This document shows positions 1-7,299 of a stretch of 13,513 nt of DNA, piece by piece (position 1 is the stretch's first letter; each line of letters starts with the position of its first letter). The notes below the pieces were generated by a model, which did not search any database, was not told the DNA's origin, and worked only from the letters and a program-made list of their open reading frames with translations. Source of the DNA: Armatimonadaceae bacterium (GTDB taxonomy: Bacteria > Armatimonadota > Armatimonadia > Armatimonadales > Armatimonadaceae); NCBI GenBank assembly GCA_030446525.1, contig JAUJNC010000106.1, forward strand, positions 1 through 13,513, written 5' to 3'. A program made the position numbers and the translations under genes.

Positions 1-101
1 CCGCCCTGGCCTTCGGGTTCTGCGCCCTGCTCGGCGTCGCCGTCATCGCCGGCCGGTCGGCGCTGCTGGGCAGAGCGCTGGCGGCCCGCCGCACCGATTA
101 A
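1..101 (+). CDS. C-terminal end of a membrane protein (partial)
   Basis: The frame with codons starting at position 3 is open from the window edge and ends in a tandem stop, TAA at 99-101 followed in frame by TGA. It encodes about 32 residues: a hydrophobic stretch (ALAFGFCALLGVAVIAG) and then a basic tail (RSALLGRALAARRTD). This is the pattern of a last transmembrane helix with a cytoplasmic positive tail, as in many transporters. The family cannot be identified from so little. The next gene starts 10 bp downstream on the same strand, so the two could be co-transcribed. Confidence 0.5.
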   Translation, partial: ALAFGFCALLGVAVIAGRSALLGRALAARRTD

Positions 102-111
102 TGAGACGAAA

Positions 112-1560
112 ATGAGAAAAGTTTGTAGCTCGTTTGTCACCGTCGTTCTTTGCCAGCTGGCGCTGCCGGCGCACAGCCAGGGCATACGGAGGGCCCAACA
201 GCCCGTCCCCGAGCAGTACATCGTCATCTTCAAAGACCAGGCGCCCGGCGCCCGGGGGGCGCGGTCCGGGGCGGCCCGACTCGCCGGCGATCTGGCCCGC
301 GCCTACGGCGTCCACATCGGGCGTGTCTACCAACACGCCGTGAACGGCTTCGCAGCGCGCATGCCCGAGGCCGGAGCTGCCACGCTCAGCCGAGACCCGC
401 GCGTGGCTTTCGTGGAAGAGGACGGCGCGGTATCGGCCACGGACACCCAGTTCGACGCGCCGTGGGGGCTGGACCGCATCGGCCAGCGCGACCTGCCGCT
501 CAACGGCGCCTTCACCTTCACCGCTACCGGGTCGGGCGTTAACGTGTATGTGATCGACACCGGGATCCGCGCCACCCACCAGGAGTTCGGGGGCCGCGCT
601 TCGCGGGTCTTCGACGCGTTCGGGGGCGATGGCAACGACCGCAACGGGCACGGCACGCACGTGGCCGGGACGATCGGCGGCAGCACCTATGGGGTCGCCA
701 AGGACGTCCAACTCTTCGGGGTGCGCGTGCTCGACGGGCGGGGGCATGGCACGACCTCCGGGGTGATCGCCGGCGTCGACTGGGTGACGGCCAACCACGC
801 CAAGCCCGCGGTCGCCAACATGAGCCTGGGCGGCGCCGCTTCCAGCGCGCTGGACACGGCGGTGAGGAACTCGGTCGCGGCGGGCGTCACCTACGTGGTG
901 GCCGCCGGCAACGACAACGTGAACGCCGCCAACGTCTCCCCCGCCCGCGTCGCCGAGGCGATCACGGTCGGGGCCACGGACATCCGCGACAACCGGGCCT
1001 GGTTCTCCAACTACGGCTCGGCGCTGGACGTGTTCGCGCCGGGCGTGGACATCATCTCGACCTGGATCGGCAGCGACACGGCGACGGCGACCCTTTCGGG
1101 CACCTCGATGGCCGCGCCGCATGTGGCGGGGGCAGCGGCGTTGTTTCTGCAGGGCGACCCCCAGGCCTCGCCGGCCGCCGTCAGCGAGGCGATCACGAGC
1201 AGCGCGACCACCGGCAAGGTGGTCAGGCCCGGCACAGGCTCACCAAACCGGCTGCTTTTCGTCGGCACGGAGAGCCCGGGAAGCTACTCGCTGACGGCCG
1301 CTCCCGACACGGCGGCTCCCGGCGGCGACATCACCGTGAGCTGGACGGCGCCTGCGGACCGCGCCACGACGGACTGGGTGGGACTGTACCGCCCGGGCGC
1401 CCCTGACGACGACTACCTGTGGGCGGACTACACCGGCGGCGCGGCCTCGGGCAGCCGCTCGCTCACGGCCCCGGGCCAAGCCGGACAGTACGAGTTCCGC
1501 TACTTCCTGCAGGACGGCTACACCAGAGCGGCGACGTCAAACGTCATAACCGTTCAATAG
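112..1560 (+). CDS. Secreted subtilisin-like serine protease (S8, proteinase K type) with C-terminal beta domain
   Basis: This 482-residue preproprotein is an extracellular or periplasmic endopeptidase. Residues 1-22 form a signal peptide (MRKV, hydrophobic core, then ALPAHSQ). Residues about 35-107 look like an I9 propeptide that chaperones folding and is then cleaved ([13 protein letters not shown] to [10 protein letters not shown]). The catalytic domain spans about 115-385, with Asp149 in VIDTGIR, His180 in NGHGTHVAG, oxyanion Asn267 in AAGNDN and nucleophile Ser332 in [12 protein letters not shown], so the active site is complete. Residues about 392-482 form a separate domain ([10 protein letters not shown] ... 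[20 protein letters not shown]) of the SKICH/Ig-like type found appended to secreted bacterial enzymes. ATG at 112 is preferred because it gives a good signal peptide, although no strong Shine-Dalgarno precedes it. The gene converges on csrA with only 25 bp between the stops and is probably unrelated to the flagellar operon. Family assignment is firm; the substrate is unknown. Confidence 0.95.
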   Translation: MRKVCSSFVTVVLCQLALPAHSQGIRRAQQPVPEQYIVIFKDQAPGARGARSGAARLAGDLARAYGVHIGRVYQHAVNGFAARMPEAGAATLSRDPRVAFVEEDGAVSATDTQFDAPWGLDRIGQRDLPLNGAFTFTATGSGVNVYVIDTGIRATHQEFGGRASRVFDAFGGDGNDRNGHGTHVAGTIGGSTYGVAKDVQLFGVRVLDGRGHGTTSGVIAGVDWVTANHAKPAVANMSLGGAASSALDTAVRNSVAAGVTYVVAAGNDNVNAANVSPARVAEAITVGATDIRDNRAWFSNYGSALDVFAPGVDIISTWIGSDTATATLSGTSMAAPHVAGAAALFLQGDPQASPAAVSEAITSSATTGKVVRPGTGSPNRLLFVGTESPGSYSLTAAPDTAAPGGDITVSWTAPADRATTDWVGLYRPGAPDDDYLWADYTGGAASGSRSLTAPGQAGQYEFRYFLQDGYTRAATSNVITVQ

Positions 1561-1585
1561 CGCGCCGCGGCCCGGAACCTGGCTG

Positions 1586-1831
1586 TCAGCTTTTCTCGAC
1601 GGGGGTGGGCGGCAGCAGGCCGAGGGCCGCCTCGACGTCCTCGGGCGCGGACCGGGAGGCGCTGGCGTTTTCCTGCCGGATCTGCGCCAGCACCTCGGCA
1701 CGGTAGACGGCAATGGAGCGCGGGGCCTCGATGCCCAAACGGATCTGGTCCCCGCGCACCTCCACCACCGTGATCGTGATGTCCTCGCCGATCTGGAGGC
1801 ACTGGTTCACGCGCCGCGTCAGTACAAGCAC
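1586..1831 (-). CDS. csrA: CsrA, post-transcriptional regulator (translation repressor)
   Basis: CsrA is a small homodimeric RNA-binding protein. It binds GGA motifs in mRNA leaders, usually in hairpin loops and over the Shine-Dalgarno, and changes translation or stability. This 81-residue protein begins MLVLTRRVNQ and keeps the core of the family: Leu4, Arg6, the segment DQIRLGIEAP, and Arg44 in VYRAEV, the residue usually needed for RNA binding. The C-terminal tail (about 50-81) is longer than in the 61-residue E. coli protein and is probably disordered. The start is GTG at 1829-1831, with GGGGGT about 8 nt upstream as ribosome-binding site. It is the last gene of the operon, 6 bp after fliW. 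FliW is known in Bacillus to sequester CsrA, so the pair forms a flagellar assembly checkpoint. Assignment is certain; which targets it binds here is inference. Confidence 0.97.
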   Translation of the reverse strand: MLVLTRRVNQCLQIGEDITITVVEVRGDQIRLGIEAPRSIAVYRAEVLAQIRQENASASRSAPEDVEAALGLLPPTPVEKS

Positions 1832-1837
1832 GATATG

Positions 1838-2305
1838 TTACCCCCTGCCCGCCACGGGCGTCTCTTCCGGCCTACGGGCGGGAAACATGCGGTGCTTCGT
1901 GGAGAAGCGGTCGTCGGACAGGACCAGCTGCCGCCCCTGCCGCGACGCCTCGTCGATGACGAGGGGGCCCAGCAGGTTGGCGGTCATCTCCTCGGGCCTG
2001 CCGGCGGGGAGCGTGACGATCACCCAGAGGGAGGCGTCGGGCCCGGCGCCGGGCGGCAGGGCGGGCGCGTAGCCGGGGATCGCGACGGACGGCGCCAGGA
2101 GCAGGAACGCCAGTTCGGGGCGCTCCGCCGACTGCAGCCAGACGAACGGCGTGCCCGGGCCGTGCGGCACGAGGACGAAACGGCGCGCGTCCGCAAACCC
2201 GAGCAGCCCGTCCGGGAACGTCACCAGGGCGTCCTCCCCCACGGCCAGCGAGCCGAAGCGCGCCGTCTCCACGGTGTGTGTCGTTTGTGCCGGCGTACTT
2301 GTCAT
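1838..2305 (-). CDS. fliW: FliW, flagellar assembly factor and CsrA antagonist
   Basis: FliW is a small cytoplasmic protein that binds flagellin and, when flagellin is exported, is freed to bind and inhibit CsrA. This 155-residue protein shows the family signatures in order: FGSLAVGEDALVTFPDGLLGF (about 17-37), VWLQSAERPELAFLLLAP (about 55-72), then NLLGPLVIDEASRQGRQLVL and DDRFSTKHRM near the C-terminus. The last 12 residues (PARRPEETPVAG) are a variable tail. The ATG at 2303-2305 overlaps the TGA of flgL by 4 bp (ATGA), which suggests translational coupling. csrA follows after 6 bp, so the regulator and its antagonist are made from the same message as the junction proteins FlgK and FlgL. 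Confidence 0.96.
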   Translation of the reverse strand: MTSTPAQTTHTVETARFGSLAVGEDALVTFPDGLLGFADARRFVLVPHGPGTPFVWLQSAERPELAFLLLAPSVAIPGYAPALPPGAGPDASLWVIVTLPAGRPEEMTANLLGPLVIDEASRQGRQLVLSDDRFSTKHRMFPARRPEETPVAGRG

Positions 2306-3195
2306 CGCAGGTAGTCCATCAGGCTCTGCTGGAACGTGCGCGCGGTGCTGGCGAGCGACGCCTGGTAGGCGTTCTGGGCCGCCTGCAGCTCGACGATCGC
2401 CTGCGCGATGTCGATCTCCCCGATCTCGGAGGACAGCGCCGTGAACTCCTGTTGGGCCGTGTCCAGCCGCACCCGCGTGTTCTCGATCTGGTTCATCACG
2501 GCGCCGGTCTTGCCGCGCGCGCCCAGGATGCGGTCCAGCCCGTCGGTCATCTTCGCGACGCCCTGGGCGGACAGGTTTTGCAGGTCGCCGGCAAGTATAT
2601 CGGAGCGCACAGCGTCCAGGTCGCCCAGGAGGGTGGAAAACACCTCGGCGCCGGGCACGTTCATGGCCACGTACTCGCCGCGGTTTATCTCGACGCGCAG
2701 CGACCCCGCGTCGCCCTGGTAGGCGTTGGTGGCGTCCGCCGGGTCGAAGGGGCGCGTCTCGGTCTTCTGGCCCGCGAACAGGTACCGACCCCGGATGTTC
2801 GTGCCGGCGATCCCGACGGCCTGCTCCTTGATCCGCCCGATCTGTCCGGCCAGGGCCGCCCGCGCCTCGGGCGTGCTGTTGGTGGCGTTGGCCGCCTGCA
2901 GCGTCAGATCCCGCGCCTGACGGACGATGCTCCCCAGCCCGTCGAGCGCCGAATCGGTCAGACTGAGGAAGCTCCGCGCCTCCTCGCCGTTGCGCAGGTA
3001 CTGCGCGACGTCGCCGAGCGCGTCGTTCAGCTTGATCACCTGCGCCGCGCCGCCGGGGTCGTCGGAGGCCCGGTTGATGCGCTTGCCGCTCGTGAGCGCC
3101 TGCTGGGCGTTGTACGTCCTGGTGAGCGCCCCCGCCATACCGGTTTGCGCGCCGCGCGCCAGGGCGCCGAAGGTGACGCGAAGTCCTATAGACAC
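2302..3195 (-). CDS. flgL: FlgL (HAP3), hook-filament junction protein
   Basis: FlgL is exported through the flagellar type III system and forms the second junction ring between hook and filament. The 297-residue protein has the flagellin-type terminal coiled coils. The N-terminal part reads VTFGALARG ... TYNAQQALTSGKRINRASDDPGGAAQVI, where the SGKRINRASDDP motif is typical of flagellin and FlgL N-termini. The C-terminal helix (DIAQAIVELQAAQNAYQASL ... SLMDYLR) is the matching partner. Its length is close to the usual 300-320 residues. The start is GTG at 3193-3195, three bp after the flgK stop; no ATG lies near enough to compete. It partners with FlgK and the chaperone FlgN, both encoded just upstream. 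A flagellin identity is unlikely because of the position between flgK and fliW. Confidence 0.94.
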   Translation of the reverse strand: MSIGLRVTFGALARGAQTGMAGALTRTYNAQQALTSGKRINRASDDPGGAAQVIKLNDALGDVAQYLRNGEEARSFLSLTDSALDGLGSIVRQARDLTLQAANATNSTPEARAALAGQIGRIKEQAVGIAGTNIRGRYLFAGQKTETRPFDPADATNAYQGDAGSLRVEINRGEYVAMNVPGAEVFSTLLGDLDAVRSDILAGDLQNLSAQGVAKMTDGLDRILGARGKTGAVMNQIENTRVRLDTAQQEFTALSSEIGEIDIAQAIVELQAAQNAYQASLASTARTFQQSLMDYLR

Positions 3196-3198
3196 GGG

Positions 3199-4578
3199 TT
3201 AAGCCCTCCCCCCGAAGGAGTTGATCAGGGTAGCGGTCATCTCGTCGGAGATGCTTATCAGCCTCGCGGCCGCCTGGTACGCGCGCTGGAACTTCATCAG
3301 GTCGGCCATCTCGTCGTCCAGGGACACGCCGGAGATCGCCTCCCGGCGCGCCTCCAGCTGTTTGACGAACGCCTCGTGGCCGGAAACGCTGCCGTTCAGC
3401 GTCTTCACCTCGACGCCCAGGGTCGCCGCGGCGCCGCCCCAGAAGTCGCGCAGGGTCTGGTTGCTGACCGCCCCGGACGTGATCTTCCTGCCCGCCAGGG
3501 CGGCGATGGCGAGCGCGTTGTCGCCGCTGCCCACGGCGAACGCGGCGGGCGGCCCGGCCGCGGCGGCGATCCGGTCCGGGTCGGCGGCCACGGCCGGGTT
3601 GATGGCGATGTCGGAGGCGCCCGTGCCGGTGAAGAGCGCGGCGCCCGGCGCGCCGGTCCGGTCCCGGCCGGCCTGGTGCAGCGCGTTGACCTGGCCGATG
3701 AACGCCGCCGCCAGACCGTCCAGGCTGCCCTGGTACGCCGTGACGCGCGCCCGCGCATCCAGCAGCCCCTTGATCTCGCCGCTCACGAGGTCGCCGCCTG
3801 CCGTCAGACTGGAAAGGCCCGCGACGGGATAGGCGATGGTGCCGCGCACCAGGGCGACGCCGCCGATCTGCACCGTCAGCGTCCCGTCGGCGGCGGGGAT
3901 CACCGTCGTGTTCGCCTTTTTGGCCAGGGCGTCCAGCAGGCTGTTGCGCTGGTCGCGCAGGTCGTTGGGCTCGTCGCCCTGCGCCAGCACCTTGCGGATG
4001 TCGGTGTTGAGCGCCGCGACCTGCCCGGCGATGCCGTTTATCTCGGAGACGCTGAACTCCAGCCGGGTGTTGACCCCCGCCTCGACGTTCTCGAGGCGCT
4101 CACGGACCTGGCGGAAGGTGGACGTCAGGGTCCCGGCGCCCGCCACCACGGCGCTGCGCAGCGGCGCACTTTCGGCGTTGTTGGCCAGGTCCTGGAAGGC
4201 GTTGAACAGGCGGGTCAGGGCGGCGTTGACCCCGTTGGGCCCCGGCTCGCCGACCGCCTCCTCGACCTGCGTCAGCGCCCCCTGCAGGGCCACCTGCGCC
4301 TCCCGGTCCGAATAGCCCGCGCGCACCTGCACATCGAGGGCGTTGTCGCGCGCCTGCGTGATGGCGCGCGCCTGGACGCCGGTGCCGATCTGCAGGGCGC
4401 CGATCTTGTACCACTGGGACGGGACGGTGTACGGGTCCGTGACCTGGTACTCGACGCGCTGCCGGGAGTAGCCGGGCGTGTTGACGTTGGCGATGTTGTG
4501 GGACGCCGTGTCCATGGCCGCCTGCGCCGTGCGGAGCGCGCGCAGGCCGGACTCGACGCCGAAAAAGGGGTCGGGCAT
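3199..4578 (-). CDS. flgK: FlgK (HAP1), hook-filament junction protein
   Basis: FlgK is the first hook-filament junction protein, exported by the flagellar secretion apparatus with help from FlgN. The 459-residue protein has the conserved N-terminal region found in axial proteins: FFGVESGLRALRTAQAAMD, then [19 protein letters not shown] (about residues 5-45). Central coiled-coil segments follow (NDLRDQRNSLLDALAKKANT). The C-terminal helix is SLDDEMADLMKFQRAYQAAA, then RLISISDEMTATLINSF. The family ranges from about 450 to 630 residues, so this is a short version with a reduced central domain. ATG at 4576-4578 lies 6 bp after the flgN stop; the Shine-Dalgarno is weak (GAGA), so coupling to flgN translation is likely. 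Confidence 0.96.
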   Translation of the reverse strand: MPDPFFGVESGLRALRTAQAAMDTASHNIANVNTPGYSRQRVEYQVTDPYTVPSQWYKIGALQIGTGVQARAITQARDNALDVQVRAGYSDREAQVALQGALTQVEEAVGEPGPNGVNAALTRLFNAFQDLANNAESAPLRSAVVAGAGTLTSTFRQVRERLENVEAGVNTRLEFSVSEINGIAGQVAALNTDIRKVLAQGDEPNDLRDQRNSLLDALAKKANTTVIPAADGTLTVQIGGVALVRGTIAYPVAGLSSLTAGGDLVSGEIKGLLDARARVTAYQGSLDGLAAAFIGQVNALHQAGRDRTGAPGAALFTGTGASDIAINPAVAADPDRIAAAAGPPAAFAVGSGDNALAIAALAGRKITSGAVSNQTLRDFWGGAAATLGVEVKTLNGSVSGHEAFVKQLEARREAISGVSLDDEMADLMKFQRAYQAAARLISISDEMTATLINSFGGRA

Positions 4579-4584
4579 TTTTCT

Positions 4585-5127
4585 CTAAGCCGCCTTGTCA
4601 AGAATCATCGCGTACGTGCCCGGCTGCCCGGCCGGCGCCGCATAGTCCTTGCGCGGCGCCGCGGCGCGGGCCAGCACCTCGAGCGAGGCACCGATGTATT
4701 CGAGCTCGTTTTCGAGCAGCTGCCGGTTCAGGTGGTGGGCGTTCTGCACCTCGGACGCCACCTCCAAAAGCATCCTGCAGGTCGCCCCGATCAGCAGGGC
4801 CACGTCCGCCGGGCAGCAGTCGGCCACCCGCGACAGCGTCAGCACGGCCGCCGGCACGCCGGCCGCGCGCGCGATGCTCCACGACAGGTCCATGCGCTCG
4901 GCGGCCAGCTGCTCGGCCTCCCCCTGGAGCTGCGCCTGGTAGTCTCGCACCGCGCCCAGGGAGGCCACATCACGCTCGACGATGGCTTCGCGCATCTGCG
5001 TCGCCGCCACGAGCAGGCGGTGCTGCACCACCAGCTCCTTCTTCAGAAGGGCCAGCAGGCGGCGGCTCATGCGCCGGCTCTGCGGCGACACGGGGGCGCC
5101 GGCGGCCGGTGTCTCGGTTTGCGTCAT
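4585..5127 (-). CDS. flgN: FlgN-like export chaperone for FlgK and FlgL
   Basis: This 180-residue, largely helical protein lies exactly where the chaperone gene flgN is usual, directly before its clients flgK and flgL. It has FlgN-like features: an N-terminal helix rich in Leu and basic residues (RRLLALLKKELVVQHRLLVA), long heptad-rich helices through the middle, NRQLLENELEYIGASLEVL near the C-terminus, and an ending with a conserved small motif (YAMILDKAA). FlgN binds the C-terminal helices of FlgK and FlgL in the cytoplasm and delivers them to the export gate. Its ATG at 5125-5127 overlaps the flgJ stop by 4 bp. Family assignment rests on weak sequence similarity plus strong context. Confidence 0.85.
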   Translation of the reverse strand: MTQTETPAAGAPVSPQSRRMSRRLLALLKKELVVQHRLLVAATQMREAIVERDVASLGAVRDYQAQLQGEAEQLAAERMDLSWSIARAAGVPAAVLTLSRVADCCPADVALLIGATCRMLLEVASEVQNAHHLNRQLLENELEYIGASLEVLARAAAPRKDYAAPAGQPGTYAMILDKAA

Positions 5128-5597
5128 CGTTGTCCCTTTCCTTGCTCACCTCGGAGCGCTGGCGCCAGCTGGTTATACAGCAGGTCGGCGATCCCCATCT
5201 GGCCCGTGGCGCTGGCGGAGCGGGCCGTTTCGTCGTCCATCATGTCGCGGAAAACCTTCTCGCCCTCGGACGGCGCCAGGATCCCCTGGCCCTCGCCGAC
5301 GCCTTTCCGCATCTGCTTCATCAGGTAGGCCACGAAGAACGCCTCGAACTGCTGCGTCGCGTCGCGCAGCTTCTCGGCCCCCTCCCCGTGTCCCTCCCCC
5401 GCGGCGGGGGGGCGGGGAGCGGAAGATACCGGCGCCTTTCTCTTCTCCCCCCCCTCCCCCAGCTCAGGGCCGGGGGGGTGAGGGCCGCCCCCACGGAACC
5501 GCGGGGGCTGCGGGACGCCCTTGAGCGCGGCATCCTTGCCCGCGCCCGGCGGCATCGGCGGCAGAAATCTGGTCGTTATCTCAGGCATCGTCCTCAT
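5124..5597 (-). CDS. flgJ: FlgJ-type rod-binding protein (single domain, with repeat-derived linker)
   Basis: This 157-residue protein carries only the rod-binding domain, residues about 73-146: EKLRDATQQFEAFFVAYLMK, then the segment VFRDMMDDETARSASATGQ and GIADLLYNQL. The C-terminal peptidoglycan hydrolase domain of enterobacterial FlgJ is absent, as in many other phyla. It acts in the periplasm as a scaffold for rod assembly. Residues about 29-72 are a Pro/Gly/Glu-rich linker (PPRFRGGGPHPPGPELGEGG ... APRPPAAGEGHGEG) encoded by a palindromic G/C repeat, described separately. The start may be ATG at 5595-5597 or the fourth codon, ATG at 5586-5588. A sigma-28-like -10 box ends only 5 bp before the first ATG, so a transcript from there would be leaderless or would favour the second ATG. 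Its stop overlaps flgN by 4 bp. Confidence 0.9.
   Translation of the reverse strand: MRTMPEITTRFLPPMPPGAGKDAALKGVPQPPRFRGGGPHPPGPELGEGGEKRKAPVSSAPRPPAAGEGHGEGAEKLRDATQQFEAFFVAYLMKQMRKGVGEGQGILAPSEGEKVFRDMMDDETARSASATGQMGIADLLYNQLAPALRGEQGKGQR
5382..5507. repeat. GC-rich palindromic repeat cluster inside flgJ
   Basis: Three inverted repeats lie side by side. The first (5382-5419) has CTCCCC at one end, CCCCCGC/GCGGGGG in the core and GGGGAG at the other end. The second (about 5445-5484) is an imperfect CCTCCCCC / GGGGGGGTGAGG palindrome. The third (5488-5507) is CCCCC-A-CGG-AA-CCG-C-GGGGG. Read in the flgJ frame they give PPRFRGGG..PPGPELGEGG.. and PRPPAAGEG. This style of translation recurs in proteins of several GC-rich genomes where dispersed palindromic repeats have landed in coding regions. 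The cluster keeps the reading frame and sits in a linker. Copy number in this genome cannot be judged from one window. Confidence 0.6.
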
Positions 5598-5602
5598 CCC
5601 TA

Positions 5603-5630
5603 TTGTCGGCTGTCCAGGCGCCGGTCTTTA
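5603..5630 (-). promoter_or_regulatory. Sigma-28 (FliA)-like promoter before flgJ
   Basis: On the minus strand TAAA (5627-5630), 16 nt, then GCCGACAA (5603-5610). The known FliA consensus is TAAA-N15-GCCGATAA, so this is one base off in the -10 and one nt longer in spacing. The same spacing occurs at two other sites in this operon. It would drive flgJ-flgN-flgK-flgL-fliW-csrA, a sensible late-class set. The -10 ends 5 bp before the annotated flgJ ATG. Confidence 0.55.
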
Positions 5631-5635
5631 CCGGA

Positions 5636-6717
5636 TCACTGGATCTCGATCTCGGCCTTGAGCGCGCCCGCGGCCTTGAGCGCCTGCAGGATGGCGATCA
5701 GGTCGCGCGGCGTGACGCCCAGGGTGTTCAGCGCCTTGACCACCTGATCGACCGTGGACGCCTGCGGCACGGGCAGCACGCGCCCGCCCTCCTCCTGCGC
5801 CTCTAACTTGGTCCTGGGGGTCACCACGGTCACGCCCTTCTCGAAAGCGGGCTCGGCTGTGACACGTCGAAGCGGGTGCGTATCTTCACCGTCAGCGCGC
5901 CGCGCGATGGCGCATGGGGCGATGGTGACGTCGCCGTCGATCACGACGGTGCCCGTGCGCCGTTGACGATGACCCGGGCGGCCGTCCGTGGTCACGGCAG
6001 GCCCTCGATGCTGGCGATCAGATTCACCGCGCCCGCGCCCGTCGGGTCGGGGGACGTGACCTCGATCGTGCCCGCGTCGGCGGCGTGGGCGGACACGCCC
6101 AGCCGGGCGCCCCGGATGGCCTCGGCCACGCGCGCCGCCGTCGAAGTCCGGCCGGTGCAGCGTGATCTGGAGCCCGCCGCCGTTCGCCCCGCGCAGCGTC
6201 GTCGGCACCTCCCGTTCCACGAGGGCGCCGCCGGGAACCCGGCCCGCCGTGACGTGGTTTTTGGTCTGTTCGCCGCCCCCGCCCGCCGTGAAGCCCCCAC
6301 CGAGAGGGCGCCTTGCGCCACGGCGTACACGTTGCCGTCGGCAGGCGCGCAGCGGCGTCTGCAGCAGGGTGCCGCCCCTGGAGCGACTTGGCGTCACCCA
6401 GCGACGAGACCTGCACGTCCAGCGCGCCGCCGTTCCGGGCATAGGCGGGCAGGTCGGCGGTCACGATCACGGCGGCCACGTTCTTGGTCTTGATCGCGCC
6501 GGCGGGGACGGTGACGCCGAACTGGGAAAGCATGGCCGCGACGGATCGCGGCGTGAACGCGTGCCGCCCGTGTCGCCCGTGCCGTCCAGCCCCACCACCA
6601 GCCCGTAGCCGGACGTAGCCTGGTTCGAGCGGACCCGCCCACCCGGGCGATGTCCTTGATCCGCTCCGCCCGCCAGCGCGCCGCGAGCGCCGCCAGTACC
6701 GCGAAGTATTTGATCAT
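5636..6717 (-). pseudogene. flgI: FlgI, flagellar P-ring protein (frameshifted as given)
   Basis: FlgI forms the periplasmic P-ring around the rod. The start (ATG 6715-6717, [13 protein letters not shown]) is 1 nt after the flgH stop and the end (TGA 5636-5638) is intact, with about 1080 nt matching a normal length near 360 residues. The protein is readable only by changing frame. In order: [178 protein letters not shown], and an intact C-terminus ending DLIAILQALKAAGALKAEIE. I count about ten shifts of 1-2 nt, near positions 6645, 6556, 6375, 6345, 6295, 6140, 5995, 5985, 5960, 5915 and 5842. No stop arises by substitution, so sequencing or assembly error is the more likely cause; true gene loss is possible. 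Confidence 0.88.
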
Positions 6718-6718
6718 T

Positions 6719-7299
6719 TTAGAACAGGATCTTGAAGATGCGCGTGATGATGCCGTCGCGCTGCTTGTTCTCGACCGGCCCTTGCCCTCGTAGGTGACGG
6801 CGGCATCGGCGACCAGGGCGGAGGCGACGGTGTTGTCGAAATGGACATCGGCGGCGCACGCACGCGGCCGGTGAAGATCATCTTCTGCTTTTCGGAATTG
6901 ATGGTCACCTCGCGCACGCCCTCGACCACGAGGTTGCCGCCCGGATCGACGGATTTGACCGTGACCGTGATGCGGCCCGTGAGCGAGCCGTTGCGCGCGG
7001 TTCGCCCGGAGGCGTTCAGGTCGGTGTTGCCCCTGATGCCCAGCTTCTTGATCTGGTCCAGGAAGAACCCGGTGCCTGCCCAGCGAGGCGCTCTCCGACT
7101 TGCCGGCTTTGGTGGTGGCCTGCGCCACGGCCTGCGTCTGCTCGGACACGAGCACGGTCAGGATGTCGCCCACGCGGCGCGCCTTGCCGTCGGCGAACAG
7201 GCTCGCCGAGCGGCGCGCGTCCACAGCGCAGTCCGCGCGCACGCCAGCGGCCGTGCCGAGCGCCCAGAGTGTCGCAAGAAGCAGCGTTTTCTTCTTCAT
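6719..7299 (-). pseudogene. flgH: FlgH, flagellar L-ring protein (frameshifted as given)
   Basis: FlgH forms the outer-membrane L-ring. The start is ATG at 7297-7299 with GGAGGAAT just upstream, inside the end of flgA; the TAA at 6719-6721 is 1 nt before flgI. The first frame gives a signal peptide (MKKKTLLLATLWALGTAAGVRA) and ASLFADGKARRVGDILTVLV. After a shift near 7078 the next frame gives FFLDQIKKLGIRGNTDLNAS, then NGSLTGRITVTVKSVDPGGN, then VREVTINSEKQKMIFTGRVR. A shift near 6857 gives DVHFDNTVASALVADAAVTY, and one near 6779 gives NKQRDGIITRIFKILF and the stop. Joined, this is a full FlgH of about 193 residues. No classic lipobox (LxxC) is seen; the only early Cys, in RADCAV, may itself come from a shifted reading of ADSLW. 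It lies in the same indel-rich stretch as flgA and flgI. Confidence 0.86.

Noticed and set aside
43..1122. A 359-codon open frame on the minus strand
   Set aside because: It is antisense to the subtilase, with Arg/His/Val-rich composition and no recognisable motif.
1561..1585. Bidirectional terminator between the subtilase and csrA
   Set aside because: Only short GC palindromes are present. No stable stem followed by a T-run is seen in either direction.
2278..5328. A 1016-codon open frame on the plus strand
   Set aside because: It lies antisense to flgL, flgK, flgN and fliW, all of which are clear family members. Its product is Arg/Gly/Val-rich and repetitive in the way GC-rich antisense frames are; no domain is visible.
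5382..5507. CRISPR array or tandem repeat
   Set aside because: The repeats are dissimilar palindromes without regular spacers and lie within an open flgJ frame.
5876..6493. Plus-strand frames across flgI to flgA as novel genes
   Set aside because: These are shadows of the frameshifted flgI, flgH and flgA; all clear family motifs are on the minus strand.
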